A stretch of DNA of 64,000 bases from Bacteroidales bacterium UBA4116 (GCA_002381645.1 DFXE01000023.1:62001-126000); one strand, 5' to 3'. Counted from the first letter of the stretch, positions 43,298 through 52,616 are shown. Notes: generated by a model from the sequence alone, not told the origin. Numbers and translations: made by a program.

Positions 43298-44596
43298 TTA
43301 AAACATGATTTTAAATCGTGTCAGCCCGTCGTCATAAGTCCGTAGGGAGAATGTACAGCCATGTTTGGTTAATACCTCGCGTATAAAGATAAGGCCTATT
43401 CCTTGCCCGTGGGGTTTGGTGGAGAAAAAAGGGCTAAAGAGTTTGGTTTCGGTTTCTTTATCGATGCCTTTTCCCGTGTCGGCTATTTCAAGGGTTACGG
43501 GTTCGTGACTGGTGCGAATGTAGATGCGACCATCGGTGTCGATGGACTCGGTGGAGTTTTTAATGATATTAACCAATACTTGTTCAAACAGGAGATTATC
43601 TATATCTATTACGGGTGATACTGGGTCTAATTCCAATATGAGCCGGATGTTACGGTTGCAGCATGCATTTTCCATAAAACGTTTGCAGGATATTACGAGC
43701 AAATTAAGATCGTGCCTGGAAATTTGTGGTTCGGGTATGCGTACGACATCTGCAAAGTTAGTGATAAACCGGCTCAGGCTATAACATCTTTCTATGGATA
43801 CCTGAAGGACTTCGCTGATGTCGGCAGTGTTTTCAATGCCTTGAAAAGTTTGTGCTAAGGTATCTAAGGTAGATGTTATACCGGCTGTTGTGTTATTCAC
43901 TTCATGCGCGATCATACGGATCACTTTTTCATACGCTTTTTTTTCTGCCCGGAATACTTCTTCGGTTAGTTTTTCGACAAGGTAAAAGGGGTGGTGGAAA
44001 CCTTTGTCGATGAATGTAGAGTGTGTGCATTTATATATGTTGGCATCACTGAGCCGTATGGTTACGGAGTCGTACGGTTGTATTTGAAGGAGTTCGGCGG
44101 CAAGTGGGACACCAATTTCTTCGAGGCGTTTACCTGTGATATCGGTTCCTGATGGTATACCGAGTATTTTGCCTGCCGACTCATTTATGGAATATATTTG
44201 ATTATCCAATCCGAGGATAATAACACCCATGGGTGATGCGTTAATGAGCAGGTCGAGAAAATGATTCTGTTCGCGCAGATGAATGCGTTCGTTTTTGAGT
44301 TGCTCCATCATTTTGTTGAATACGTCGACTATTCGGTCGGCTTCGGGTTGTCCTACTAGGCGCAGGCGTGAGCTGAAGTCTTGTTCTTTAAGCAAATCCA
44401 TTCCGTCGCCTATTACCTGTAAAGGTTTTATGGTTTTGCGGTAGAAAATAATGAGGTATACTGCAGTGATAAGGATAAGCACTTCTACAATAATAAAAGT
44501 GGCGTAGGAGCTATAATAGAGTGTATGATAGGTTATTATAGCTATGATGAATAGTAACAGGGCGGTGAGTATCCAGAACAGTCCTTTCACTTTCAT
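43298..44596 (-). CDS. Sensor histidine kinase (NtrB/HAMP-PAS type)
   Basis: 432 residues. Two membrane segments (about 7-27 and 33-52) with almost no periplasmic loop, a HAMP region (about 53-105), a PAS domain (about 110-195; NASPMGVIILGLDNQIYSINESAGKILG), the phosphoacceptor helix with MIAHEVNN (His about 230), and the ATPase domain with NIIKNSTESI, IADTGKGID and GQGIGL. Such kinases sense conditions in or near the membrane. It starts 6 bases after the sigma-54 response regulator, its evident partner. Confidence 0.91.
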   Translation of the reverse strand: MKVKGLFWILTALLLFIIAIITYHTLYYSSYATFIIVEVLILITAVYLIIFYRKTIKPLQVIGDGMDLLKEQDFSSRLRLVGQPEADRIVDVFNKMMEQLKNERIHLREQNHFLDLLINASPMGVIILGLDNQIYSINESAGKILGIPSGTDITGKRLEEIGVPLAAELLQIQPYDSVTIRLSDANIYKCTHSTFIDKGFHHPFYLVEKLTEEVFRAEKKAYEKVIRMIAHEVNNTTAGITSTLDTLAQTFQGIENTADISEVLQVSIERCYSLSRFITNFADVVRIPEPQISRHDLNLLVISCKRFMENACCNRNIRLILELDPVSPVIDIDNLLFEQVLVNIIKNSTESIDTDGRIYIRTSHEPVTLEIADTGKGIDKETETKLFSPFFSTKPHGQGIGLIFIREVLTKHGCTFSLRTYDDGLTRFKIMF

Positions 44597-44602
44597 GGAG
44601 TG

Positions 44603-45961
44603 TTATTGCTTATCGGTTTGTATGCCGTATTTTTCGAGCCTGCGGTATAATGCTGCGCGGCTGATCCCTAAGGCTGCTGCTACGTGGGAGAGGTTGCCGG
44701 CATGTTTTTCGAGGGCCCGTATAATCATTTGTTTTTCCAATTCATCAAGGGTGAGTCCGTCTAACGTGGGTGTCTGCATTGTGGCAGGTACCGGATTGGT
44801 TTGTGCGGTGAAATCGGCGGTATCAAGACGGGTTTTACCCGATACGAGTATGGTTCGTTCGACAAGGTTTTTAAGTTCGCGGATGTTGCCGGGGTAGGGC
44901 AACTGCCGAAGATATGTCATCGCTGCGGATGTTATTTCTACGGGCGGATGGTTAGTGGCTACGGTTTGCCGGTCGGCAAAATGGCGGACCAGCAGGGGGA
45001 TGTCTTCTGTCCTTTCGCGAAGCGGCGGCAGGTGCAAGGTAATGAGGTTGATGCGATAGTAAAGGTCTTCGCGAAAGGTTCGTTGTGCGACCATCTCGCG
45101 GAGGTCGTGGTTGGTTGCGCTTACTACTCTTACGTCTACTTTGCGGGGCCGGCTGTCACCAAGGGCTTCGAAGGTCTGATCCTGCAGTACACGCAGTAGT
45201 TTGACCTGGCTGGAATGTTCGAGGTCGCCTATTTCATCGAGGAAAATGGTTCCGCGGTCAGCCATTTCGAATCGTCCGGTGCGGTCGGTATATGCGTCGG
45301 TAAAAGCTCCTTTTTTATGACCGAACATTTCGCTCTCGAAAAGGCTTTGGGTGAGCCCGCCGAGGTTAACCTTTACGAAAGGTGCATTTACACGGGGGCT
45401 GTTGTTGTGTATCGCTTCGGCAATAAGTTCTTTTCCGGTTCCGCTTTCCCCTGTTATCAATACGGATGCGTTGGTAGGAGCGATGCGGGTGATGGTTCCC
45501 AGTATTTCCATAAGCGCGGGGCTTTTTCCGATTATCTTATGATAATGATTACTGGTCGTGGGATCATATGGTATTTTTTTATTGTTCTCCTGGTCACTTA
45601 ACTGGAGGGCTGTTTGGATCGTATTTAGCAGCATGAGATTATTCCAGGGTTTTGTAATGAAATCGAAAGCTCCGGCCTGCATTCCCTGTACGGCCAGCTG
45701 TATGCTTCCCCAAGCTGTCATTAAAATAACCGGAACTTCCGGACAGAGTATTTTTACCTGCCGCAGTAACCGGATGCCTTCTTCCCCTGTTGTAGTAAGT
45801 GTAAAGTTCATATCCATAAGGATAAGCCTTGGAGTTGTTGCGCGTATGGCTGGGATGGCTTCTTTTGGACCGAGTACAGCTTCTGTCGTATAGCCTGCGC
45901 GTTTGAGCAAGAAGCTGAGTGATGTACGTACGGCTGTGTCGTCGTCTATTATGAGTATCAT
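44603..45961 (-). CDS. NtrC-family sigma-54-dependent response regulator
   Basis: 452 residues. Receiver domain about 1-120 (DDD at 6-8, phosphoacceptor Asp50 in LILMDMNF), AAA+ domain about 145-380 with Walker A GESGTGKE, Walker B GTIFLDEIGDL, and a sigma-54-contact loop that reads GAFTDA rather than GAFTGA. A Fis-type HTH closes the protein (LSHVAAALGISRAALYRRLEKYGI). It activates RpoN promoters. Sites fitting this lie before tolC (directly upstream in the same direction) and before the hlyD-ABC operon. Confidence 0.93.
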   Translation of the reverse strand: MILIIDDDTAVRTSLSFLLKRAGYTTEAVLGPKEAIPAIRATTPRLILMDMNFTLTTTGEEGIRLLRQVKILCPEVPVILMTAWGSIQLAVQGMQAGAFDFITKPWNNLMLLNTIQTALQLSDQENNKKIPYDPTTSNHYHKIIGKSPALMEILGTITRIAPTNASVLITGESGTGKELIAEAIHNNSPRVNAPFVKVNLGGLTQSLFESEMFGHKKGAFTDAYTDRTGRFEMADRGTIFLDEIGDLEHSSQVKLLRVLQDQTFEALGDSRPRKVDVRVVSATNHDLREMVAQRTFREDLYYRINLITLHLPPLRERTEDIPLLVRHFADRQTVATNHPPVEITSAAMTYLRQLPYPGNIRELKNLVERTILVSGKTRLDTADFTAQTNPVPATMQTPTLDGLTLDELEKQMIIRALEKHAGNLSHVAAALGISRAALYRRLEKYGIQTDKQ

Positions 45962-45977
45962 GGTTATTTTCTTTTTA

Positions 45978-45985
45978 CAAATTTA
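45978..45985 (-). promoter_or_regulatory. Possible -7 element directly before the response regulator
   Basis: Minus-strand TAAATTTG, matching TAnnTTTG, 16 bases before the start at 45961. It would allow basal expression of the two-component genes independent of the sigma-54 promoter of tolC. Confidence 0.4.
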
Positions 45986-46020
45986 GGTATTATTGTTGTG
46001 CATATATGGACCTTCAATAA

Positions 46021-47511
46021 TTATCTTTTTATAATTTCTTCAAACTCGACATCCAGATTACTGTCTGTATGATAATCGTAAAGTGTGAGGCTGCGGATAT
46101 TATAGTAATAACTCCAGTATTTATAGAGTTCGTTGATGTATTTAAGCCTTGCATCGTCTTTTGCCCGGCGGGCATCATTGAGATCGAGTATATCGATTTT
46201 ACCAACCATGAAGGTTTCGATGGTGGTCGTATAACGTTTCGCGGCAATAGCGTCGGCTTGTTGTGCGATATGCAGTTGCCGCGCCTGGTTATTGTAGTTT
46301 TCTACCACCAGGTAGATTTCCTGGCTGAAGGCAAGTTCTTCCTGTTTTACTTTTGCCATGATCACTTCCCTGTTGGATTCGGCTACTTTTACCTTCCCAC
46401 GGCGCTTGCCCCAGTCCAAGAGGGGTATGCTAAGCGATATCTCTATGAGTTGATTACTCCGGAGATGCTGGTAGGCGTGTCTGAGCGCGATGTCTTTACC
46501 GGTATAGCCAAGGGATATATCGAGCTGGATGCTGCGGCGTTCCCCTTTTGCTGCCGCTACCTGGTATTCGGCTTCAAGCTGGCGGCGACGGATGTTTTTT
46601 GCAAATGCATTGTTCTCAAGGGCTTTTTGTAGTGCTTCATTGTAGTTTATAGTGATAGTAGAGGTTGTTCCGGGGGTGACGGGATCTATTATATCGTTTT
46701 CACTAAAGCCGAGAAAAGCGCGTAGCTGAAACATGCGTTTGTTTACACTGGATTCTGCTTCGGTAACCAGTCCTTTTGCCTGCAATGCAGAGAGTTGAAG
46801 TTGCATAAGTTCGTTCTCGGATATATGCCCTATTTTACGTTTGGCTATGGCTATCTGGTAGAGTTTATCGGCATTTTCCTGATTCTGGAGGGCCACATTA
46901 TAATTTTCTTTTTCATAGAGAAGGTTGAAGTAGTGGATTATAGTGTTGAGCGTGACTTCTTCTACGCTTTCTATGTATGCTGCTTTGGCTTCTTTATAGC
47001 GAATAGGCTCGATACGCCGCTCCCACTTTTGTTTATTTATGGCAAAGATAGGTTGGGAGAGGGTTATTCCTACAGGTATGCTGACGTATTCATTACGTTT
47101 AGAGCCGCTTAGCTGACGTGTGAAATCGAGGGATGTGCTGAGGGATATGCGTCCGCCTGTAAGTGGTATGTTCTGGCCAATGGAGAGCATACTGCTAAGT
47201 CCAAGCCAGTTGCTGTGCACATTGGTATAATCGCCGTCGGCAAGTAGGGTTTTACTGTATGTGTTGGTATATTGGGGGAGTGTTCCGGTGAGTATTATTT
47301 CGGGTAACTGATCTGCGCGATGGGTGCGGTATTCCCAGTATGCTGTACGGAGCTCATTCAGTGCCATAGTTGCGTCGACCGATTGTTGTGCAGCAAGCTG
47401 AATAGCTTTATTGAGTGTGAGGCGGATCATATTATATTGTTCCTGGCCGTGTATTTGTATGCATGAGGCCAGGTGAAGGATTATAAAAGTTATTATGTGT
47501 TTCTTTTTCAT
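46021..47511 (-). CDS. TolC-family outer-membrane efflux protein
   Basis: 496 residues from the ATG at 47511; a TTG start nine codons upstream lies inside the promoter element and is rejected. Signal peptide (IITFIILHLASCIQIHG), then the duplicated OEP repeat with long helices (about 60-245 and 270-470). It forms the trans-envelope channel. The two-component genes follow 59 bases downstream. The adaptor and ABC genes are on the other side of the dgkA pair, under an equivalent promoter, so the three parts likely form one efflux machine. Confidence 0.88.
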   Translation of the reverse strand: MKKKHIITFIILHLASCIQIHGQEQYNMIRLTLNKAIQLAAQQSVDATMALNELRTAYWEYRTHRADQLPEIILTGTLPQYTNTYSKTLLADGDYTNVHSNWLGLSSMLSIGQNIPLTGGRISLSTSLDFTRQLSGSKRNEYVSIPVGITLSQPIFAINKQKWERRIEPIRYKEAKAAYIESVEEVTLNTIIHYFNLLYEKENYNVALQNQENADKLYQIAIAKRKIGHISENELMQLQLSALQAKGLVTEAESSVNKRMFQLRAFLGFSENDIIDPVTPGTTSTITINYNEALQKALENNAFAKNIRRRQLEAEYQVAAAKGERRSIQLDISLGYTGKDIALRHAYQHLRSNQLIEISLSIPLLDWGKRRGKVKVAESNREVIMAKVKQEELAFSQEIYLVVENYNNQARQLHIAQQADAIAAKRYTTTIETFMVGKIDILDLNDARRAKDDARLKYINELYKYWSYYYNIRSLTLYDYHTDSNLDVEFEEIIKR

Positions 47512-47533
47512 ACGTGTTGTTTTATTATTATAT

Positions 47534-47549
47534 CTCAAATGTTATGCCG
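47534..47549 (-). promoter_or_regulatory. Sigma-54-like promoter of tolC
   Basis: Minus-strand CGGCATAACATTTGAG. Compared with TGGCAYRNNNNTTGCW it keeps GGCAT at -24 and TTG at -12, with T-to-C and C-to-A changes. The predicted leader to the ATG is about 10 bases. Weaker than the hlyD site but with the same upstream motif at the same distance. Confidence 0.6.
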
Positions 47550-47593
47550 TTTTTTTAATTGTTTGATTTATTGTTTATTAGGCGTTATATGTG

Positions 47594-47618
47594 TGTTCGG
47601 AAGCGGACAGTATGTTCG
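47594..47618. promoter_or_regulatory. Three-half-site regulator binding motif upstream of tolC
   Basis: TGTTCG, N4, CGGACA, N3, TGTTCG, continued by TTTTTGTG. The same pattern lies at 54053-54077. It is 55 bases upstream of the -24 element, suitable for an NtrC-type activator. It also lies 37 bases before the -7 box of dgkA on the other strand. Confidence 0.68.
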
Positions 47619-47654
47619 TTTTTGTGAGCGTGTTTTTCTGTAAGAGGTTATTAT

Positions 47655-47662
47655 TATCTTTG
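47655..47662 (+). promoter_or_regulatory. Bacteroidota -7 promoter element for dgkA
   Basis: TATCTTTG, matching TAnnTTTG, 25 bases before the dgkA start. Confidence 0.6.
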
Positions 47663-47687
47663 TGGTTGTTTTTTAACGGGGATTTTT

Positions 47688-48077
47688 ATGGAAAAAAGGA
47701 GGTTTTCTTTACGTAACCGGTGGCATAGTTTTGGCTATGCCCTCAATGGTATCCGGGAGATGATGGGTCATGAACATAGTGCATGGCTGCATAGTATCAT
47801 AGCAGTGTGTACAGTGGTAGCGGGATTTTTACTGGATATCTCGAAGATGGAATGGGTGGCGGTAGTGATCGTGATCGGAGCTGTACTGGCTACTGAGGCG
47901 ATCAATACGGCGATTGAACGTATGGGCGACCTGGTTTCTCCGGAATTTAGTAAGGATATGAAATGTATCAAGGATCTGGCAGCGGGTGGGGTATTGCTGA
48001 TGGCGATCGCTGCTGCTGTAGTGGGTGGTATTATTTTCTTTCCTAAGTTGGCTTCTTTTGTACATATTTACGATTGA
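47688..48077 (+). CDS. dgkA: Diacylglycerol/undecaprenol kinase
   Basis: 129 residues with three membrane segments. The family signature EAINTAIERMGDLVSPEFSKDMKCIKDLAAGGVLL (about 65-99) is complete. The enzyme phosphorylates a membrane lipid alcohol, diacylglycerol or undecaprenol, at the inner membrane. One base separates it from the PAP2 phosphatase gene, so a kinase/phosphatase pair acting on the same lipid carrier is likely. Confidence 0.9.
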   Translation: MEKRRFSLRNRWHSFGYALNGIREMMGHEHSAWLHSIIAVCTVVAGFLLDISKMEWVAVVIVIGAVLATEAINTAIERMGDLVSPEFSKDMKCIKDLAAGGVLLMAIAAAVVGGIIFFPKLASFVHIYD

Positions 48078-48078
48078 T

Positions 48079-48636
48079 ATGAGAAATGTGGTTTTGGTTT
48101 TGTCGTGTTGGCTGATTTGTTTAGGTGTTTACGGGCAGGAACGGGTAATCAGTGACGAACGTAAGCATGTACGGACATCGAGTGATATTATGGCGGGTGT
48201 TACTCCGGTAGCCTGCTTAGTGACTACGCTGGTTTTGCAGGACTGGGAAGGTTTGAAACAAGGTGCACTGGCAGGGATTACTACGGTTGGTATAAGTTAT
48301 GGCTTGAAATATCTTGTAAAAAAAGAGCGTCCGGATGGCAGCAATAACCGTTCTTTTCCTTCATTGCATACATCGGTTTCGTTTACAGGAGCTGCTTTTA
48401 TCCAGCGTAGATACGGCTGGAAATGGGGTGTTCCGGCTTATCTTGTAGCTGGATATGTGGGCTGGGCCCGTACATATTCGAAAAAACATGATTGGTGGGA
48501 TGTTGCTGCCGGTGCTGCTTTAGGAGTGGGCAGCGCATACGTGTTTACAAGGCCGTTTGTCCGGAAACACAATTTGGTAATTAGTCCTGTAGCGGGTGAA
48601 CGCCATGTGGGGTTTTATGCATCGCTTTGTTTTTAA
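48079..48636 (+). CDS. PAP2-family lipid phosphatase
   Basis: 185 residues from the ATG at 48079, one base after dgkA stops; a longer frame runs into dgkA. A signal peptide (about 1-20) leads to a PAP2 domain with K-x6-R-P (KKERPDGSNNR region), FPSLHTSVSF and WARTYSKKHDWWDVAAG, the three phosphatase motifs. It probably dephosphorylates undecaprenyl pyrophosphate or phosphatidate on the periplasmic side. A strong terminator follows. Confidence 0.88.
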   Translation: MRNVVLVLSCWLICLGVYGQERVISDERKHVRTSSDIMAGVTPVACLVTTLVLQDWEGLKQGALAGITTVGISYGLKYLVKKERPDGSNNRSFPSLHTSVSFTGAAFIQRRYGWKWGVPAYLVAGYVGWARTYSKKHDWWDVAAGAALGVGSAYVFTRPFVRKHNLVISPVAGERHVGFYASLCF

Positions 48637-49110
48637 GAGTGCCGTTTGTTTAAGCTTCTTATTATGAGGAAGTTGTATTTTGTAGATCTGTCCGGTTACG
48701 GACAGATTTTTTGTTTTCGGACACTCACTCCGTCCATTAGATATATTATCCGATCAAAAGCTGTTTGTATTTTAATAGGCTTTGTTTAGAGGTGAAAAAA
48801 TATAATTGTAAAGTAGGGATGTAATGTAGCGACTGTTCCGATTGACAAATAAAGAATGCAGGATGGGCTATTTTTGTGTTAAGGCCGCACTGCCGGCTTA
48901 TCTTTTGATATTCCGACAGTTTTGCGGACTCTTCTTGATAATCAATTCTATCCTTTGTTATTTGGTGCGAAAGATAAGTATTTCTTTTATTATTTCTGGT
49001 TTTTGCAACTTTTTTTTGCTTATATTATTTCTTTTTCTTCTTATATTTTGTTAATTATTTTTATGTTGTCTTTTTTACCGTTATGTATTATTGATATGAC
49101 TTTTATCGTT
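48637..49110. other. Gene-free AT-rich spacer
   Basis: About 470 bases between the convergent PAP2 and permease genes. The first part holds the PAP2 terminator; a few CGGACA-like half-sites follow (for example at 48719). The rest is T-rich on the plus strand. A short hydrophobic reading frame there looks like composition bias. Nothing else supported. Confidence 0.5.
48686..48713 (+). terminator. Terminator after the PAP2 gene
   Basis: Perfect 9-bp stem ATCTGTCCG / CGGACAGAT with loop GTTA followed by a run of T. Confidence 0.93.
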
Positions 49111-50421
49111 TTATTCATCTCTTAAGGCTTCTACAGGTGTTATTCTGCTTGCTGTACGGGCGGGATACCATATGGCAAAAATCATCATGACGGCGAGCAG
49201 CATCCACGTAATAAGATTCGTTATCAGAAAACGGACTATTGTATGGTCAGGAAGATAGTTTCCATACGATTTAGGATCCCGTCCGAGTGTATCGATCAGT
49301 CCGTTTGCAATAAATTGTGTTTCAATTATCATGGCTAAAGGGACAACAATGGTAAGTAGTATCAGGCCCTCGATGATGAATAGTTTGCGTATTCCTGCGG
49401 CATCTGATCCCATAGCCCGGCGGATGCCTATTTCTTCTCTGCGGATATTGACCCTGTACCAAAACACACCCAATACACAAAGGGTTATATTGATAAGGAA
49501 GAATATCATAAGGGATGAGCGTAGACGTATATCGTTGGTTATTCCTGTACGGTAATCGGTTTCTTCAATTAACTGGGTAAATGAGGTAAGGCCGGCAAGG
49601 TAGTAGTTGCCTATCTTTAGTGTACTACTCATTTCTTTTTTGAAATCTGGTATGTATTTTGAAGCCGGGATATTTCCCTTTGTCCGAAATCCGATAACGC
49701 AGTAATAAAAGTTTGATTCGTCGAGTTGTTCGGTACGGAATACCATTCCATAAGGACGGAGGTAATCGAAACGTTTTACGTCATCCAGAATACCTATTAC
49801 GCGGTATTGATCGCGAGGCGCAGCCGGATCCTTGTAAGTGCGCTCTATGGTTTTTCCAATAGCCGACTGACCTGCGAAAAGCTGTTTTTCCAGCATGCGG
49901 GTAATAAGTACATTGGCGGGGTCGTTCCAGTTATAATCATTGACGGACGCAAGTTTTTGTCCGTTATTTGTTGTATGCCTGAATACTTTAAGGTAATCTT
50001 CTCCGGTTATGAACCTGACAAATTGTGCTTCTGCAATTTTTGTAGTGTCTTCTGTATTCCGGTAATCTGTACTGCTGAAACTTCCTGTTTCCGAGAAAGA
50101 GGAATAATCAGGTACGATAGTAATTGATTCTATTTCAGGACGTTCTTTAAGGCGGTTTATTATACGCCGGAAATTTTGTATCGCTGCGCTGGGTTGTGCT
50201 TCCTGTAGACTGAAATCCGGATGTTTATCCGGAAGAATTGCCATCTGGAGCATATAGGTGTTATTTGTGTCGCGATGGGATGTTATTGTTTTATTATATC
50301 CTAATATGAAAAAGTAGTCGGCCATATACCATACAAGACAAAATATGAGTAATAGGGCGAGTGCTATCCAGCTATTCTTTTTCTTGTGGTTTAGCAGTTG
50401 TTTGCAGATGATTGTAAGCAT
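49111..50421 (-). CDS. ABC exporter permease, FtsX/MacB type (first of two)
   Basis: 436 residues. One membrane segment near the N-terminus (about 18-40), a periplasmic MacB_PCD-like domain (about 45-290), then three membrane segments (about 290-310, 345-365, 390-415). RREEIGIRRAMGSDAAGIRKLFI is the conserved FtsX cytoplasmic loop. It ends the operon hlyD-ATPase-permease-permease and starts 6 bases after its paralogue. Probably half of a heterodimeric exporter. Confidence 0.88.
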   Translation of the reverse strand: MLTIICKQLLNHKKKNSWIALALLLIFCLVWYMADYFFILGYNKTITSHRDTNNTYMLQMAILPDKHPDFSLQEAQPSAAIQNFRRIINRLKERPEIESITIVPDYSSFSETGSFSSTDYRNTEDTTKIAEAQFVRFITGEDYLKVFRHTTNNGQKLASVNDYNWNDPANVLITRMLEKQLFAGQSAIGKTIERTYKDPAAPRDQYRVIGILDDVKRFDYLRPYGMVFRTEQLDESNFYYCVIGFRTKGNIPASKYIPDFKKEMSSTLKIGNYYLAGLTSFTQLIEETDYRTGITNDIRLRSSLMIFFLINITLCVLGVFWYRVNIRREEIGIRRAMGSDAAGIRKLFIIEGLILLTIVVPLAMIIETQFIANGLIDTLGRDPKSYGNYLPDHTIVRFLITNLITWMLLAVMMIFAIWYPARTASRITPVEALRDE

Positions 50422-50427
50422 ATTTTT

Positions 50428-51735
50428 TTATTTACAGTTAAGTGAATAAACGATTTCACGTTTTGATGTATTCCAGGCGGGAATGACTGTTACCATTAGG
50501 TTTAGTATAAAACAAACTCCAAAAGCAATGGCGAATATGGTATAATTCATCAGCATGGAAGGATAGAGTTCTACATCGAGACCTGAAGGAACAGCATTAA
50601 CAAATTTTTGTCCCATCACTACATGTATTATCCAACGGCGGGTGATATAAGTTATGAAATAGGATAGCAGAAGGCCTCCTATGGCTCCCAACGTTGTAAA
50701 CAATAGGTTTTCTGTTATTAATTGTATCATTAATGATTTTTTTCTTGCCCCGAACGACCGCCGGATCCCCATTTCAGATAAACGCCGTTCCATTTGTGAG
50801 TCGGCCATGCCGGAAAGGCTTATCGCCGGAATGAGTATAAATATGAAGCAGATAAAGGCATATCGGAATAGGATCTTTGTAAAATCGATAGTAGTCATAC
50901 TACTGTTTCTGAAAAGTGACTGCCAATAGCGGTCCGGTTGATTATGTATGGTGAATTTCACATCGCCGAGAGTGGAGCCGTAACGTTTTATATTGCTACG
51001 GATTTCATCTTGGACTTTTTCAACCTCACCGGTAGAGGGGGCAAGCACATATGCGGTGAACGGACCTATGGTGTTATGGTACATTTCCTGTCCGTATGCT
51101 GTTACAAGTCCCTGGGAAGCGCTATAAGGCATCCATAGTTGGGAGAAGGCTATATCAGCGATATATGACATGTCTTTTACTACTCCACAGATCCGGTGTG
51201 GTTCGAAGTCAAGACTTATATACCGCCCGGTTACCTCTGTTGTTCCAAATAACTGGCGTGCAAATGATTCGCTGATTACGACGGTTTTCATGCCCGACTG
51301 CATATCAGCCTCTGTAAAGGGTTTTCCTTCAACGAAAGTAAAATCAAATACATTCCAGAAGCCTGTATCAGTATACTTTACCCTTACGGGTATTTGTTCG
51401 TCACTATTATCGGGTTGAATCTGACTTCCTCCCCATTTGTTATATATTGCCGTTACGGCTTCCGCTGTTTCTAAAGAATAAATGCATTGAGTGACAGTTT
51501 CAAGCGAAAGACGACTTTTCCCGTTATTTCCATCTGGCGTCGTTACCTGGGCAAATTCGACTACCATTAACCGGTCACGGGTAGTTTCAGGATATATATT
51601 CGCCGTCCTTATATAAAATACTATTGCTAAAACCATCACAAGTGAGATGGAAAGAGCTGTTGCCACAATATATACGATACTGTAGAAGCGATTTTGCTTC
51701 ATGAGTTGCCAGGCTTGTTTCAGGTATAGGTACAT
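50428..51735 (-). CDS. ABC exporter permease, FtsX/MacB type (second of two)
   Basis: 435 residues with the same four-segment layout as its neighbour. The conserved loop reads ERRLSEMGIRRSFGARKKSLMIQLITENLL. The periplasmic part (about 45-280) differs from the paralogue. It lies 102 bases after the ATPase gene. The two permeases, ATPase, adaptor and TolC protein together form a complete MacAB-TolC-like export route; substrate unknown. Confidence 0.88.
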   Translation of the reverse strand: MYLYLKQAWQLMKQNRFYSIVYIVATALSISLVMVLAIVFYIRTANIYPETTRDRLMVVEFAQVTTPDGNNGKSRLSLETVTQCIYSLETAEAVTAIYNKWGGSQIQPDNSDEQIPVRVKYTDTGFWNVFDFTFVEGKPFTEADMQSGMKTVVISESFARQLFGTTEVTGRYISLDFEPHRICGVVKDMSYIADIAFSQLWMPYSASQGLVTAYGQEMYHNTIGPFTAYVLAPSTGEVEKVQDEIRSNIKRYGSTLGDVKFTIHNQPDRYWQSLFRNSSMTTIDFTKILFRYAFICFIFILIPAISLSGMADSQMERRLSEMGIRRSFGARKKSLMIQLITENLLFTTLGAIGGLLLSYFITYITRRWIIHVVMGQKFVNAVPSGLDVELYPSMLMNYTIFAIAFGVCFILNLMVTVIPAWNTSKREIVYSLNCK

Positions 51736-51837
51736 AATTTATGATTAACTATAAATGGTATTATTATTTATATCGGGATGTATCATTGGGTTGACTTTTA
51801 TTTCCTTATATGGAAAAAAAGATGATTTTTGTAATGA

Positions 51838-52503
51838 TCATTGTATTTGCCTTCCGTCGAAGAAACGTATAGTACGGGTAGTCTGTTTTGCCTGGTGTTC
51901 ATTATGTGTTACCATAACGATGGTACGGCCGTCTTCTTTGTTGAGTTTATGTAGTATTTCCATTACTTCAATTCCCATTTTACTATCAAGGTTACCGGTT
52001 GGCTCATCGGCCAGTATGATATTGGGTGTTCCAACGATGGCGCGCGCAATGGCAACACGTTGGCATTGTCCTCCGGATAGCTGTGTGGGAAAGTGTTTCA
52101 TCCGATGGCTTAACCCCACTTTTTCAAGTACGGCTTGCGCTGCTTTACGGCGTTCAGACGCGGAAACTTTACGGTAAAGCAGTGGTAGTTCTACATTGTC
52201 GAGTACATTCAAGGAATTAATAAGGTGAAAACTCTGAAATACAAATCCGAGTTGATGATTCCTAAAGGCTGCCTGTTCTTTGTCGTTCATCTTCTCTGTA
52301 TGGATACCATCTATTTCTACGTTTCCGGTAGTAGGTGCATCCAGTAATCCCATAATGTTCAATAATGTTGATTTTCCACATCCGGAAGGTCCCATTATGG
52401 AAAGGAACTCTCCTTTTTTAACCTCCAGGTTTACATTTTCCAATGCTACTGTTTCAATCTCCTTTGTACGGTAAATCTTTTGCAGATTTGTTAATTTGAT
52501 CAT
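51838..52503 (-). CDS. ABC transporter ATPase, MacB/LolD type
   Basis: 221 residues. Walker A GPSGCGKST (about 38-46), Q-loop AFRNHQLGFVFQSFHLI, signature LSGGQCQRVAIARAIV (about 142-157), Walker B IILADEPTGNLD (about 162-173), and H-loop VTHNEHQA. The short stand-alone form fits the LolD/MacB branch that powers FtsX-type permeases. It lies 213 bases after hlyD, a gap that holds a palindrome but no clear promoter. Confidence 0.93.
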   Translation of the reverse strand: MIKLTNLQKIYRTKEIETVALENVNLEVKKGEFLSIMGPSGCGKSTLLNIMGLLDAPTTGNVEIDGIHTEKMNDKEQAAFRNHQLGFVFQSFHLINSLNVLDNVELPLLYRKVSASERRKAAQAVLEKVGLSHRMKHFPTQLSGGQCQRVAIARAIVGTPNIILADEPTGNLDSKMGIEVMEILHKLNKEDGRTIVMVTHNEHQAKQTTRTIRFFDGRQIQ

Positions 52504-52616
52504 AATATATTATTTAAATGTTCTATTACCATTTTAATCTTTCTAATGTAAAAAATAATACAATAAGTTACTTCCTTTATTTACGCAGCTTATTGATATA
52601 TGTCAATCAATTTAAT

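Noticed and set aside
48842..49054. 70-residue hydrophobic reading frame as a small membrane protein gene
   Set aside because: Extremely T-rich DNA produces Phe/Leu/Ile codons by composition. No promoter or conserved pattern is visible.
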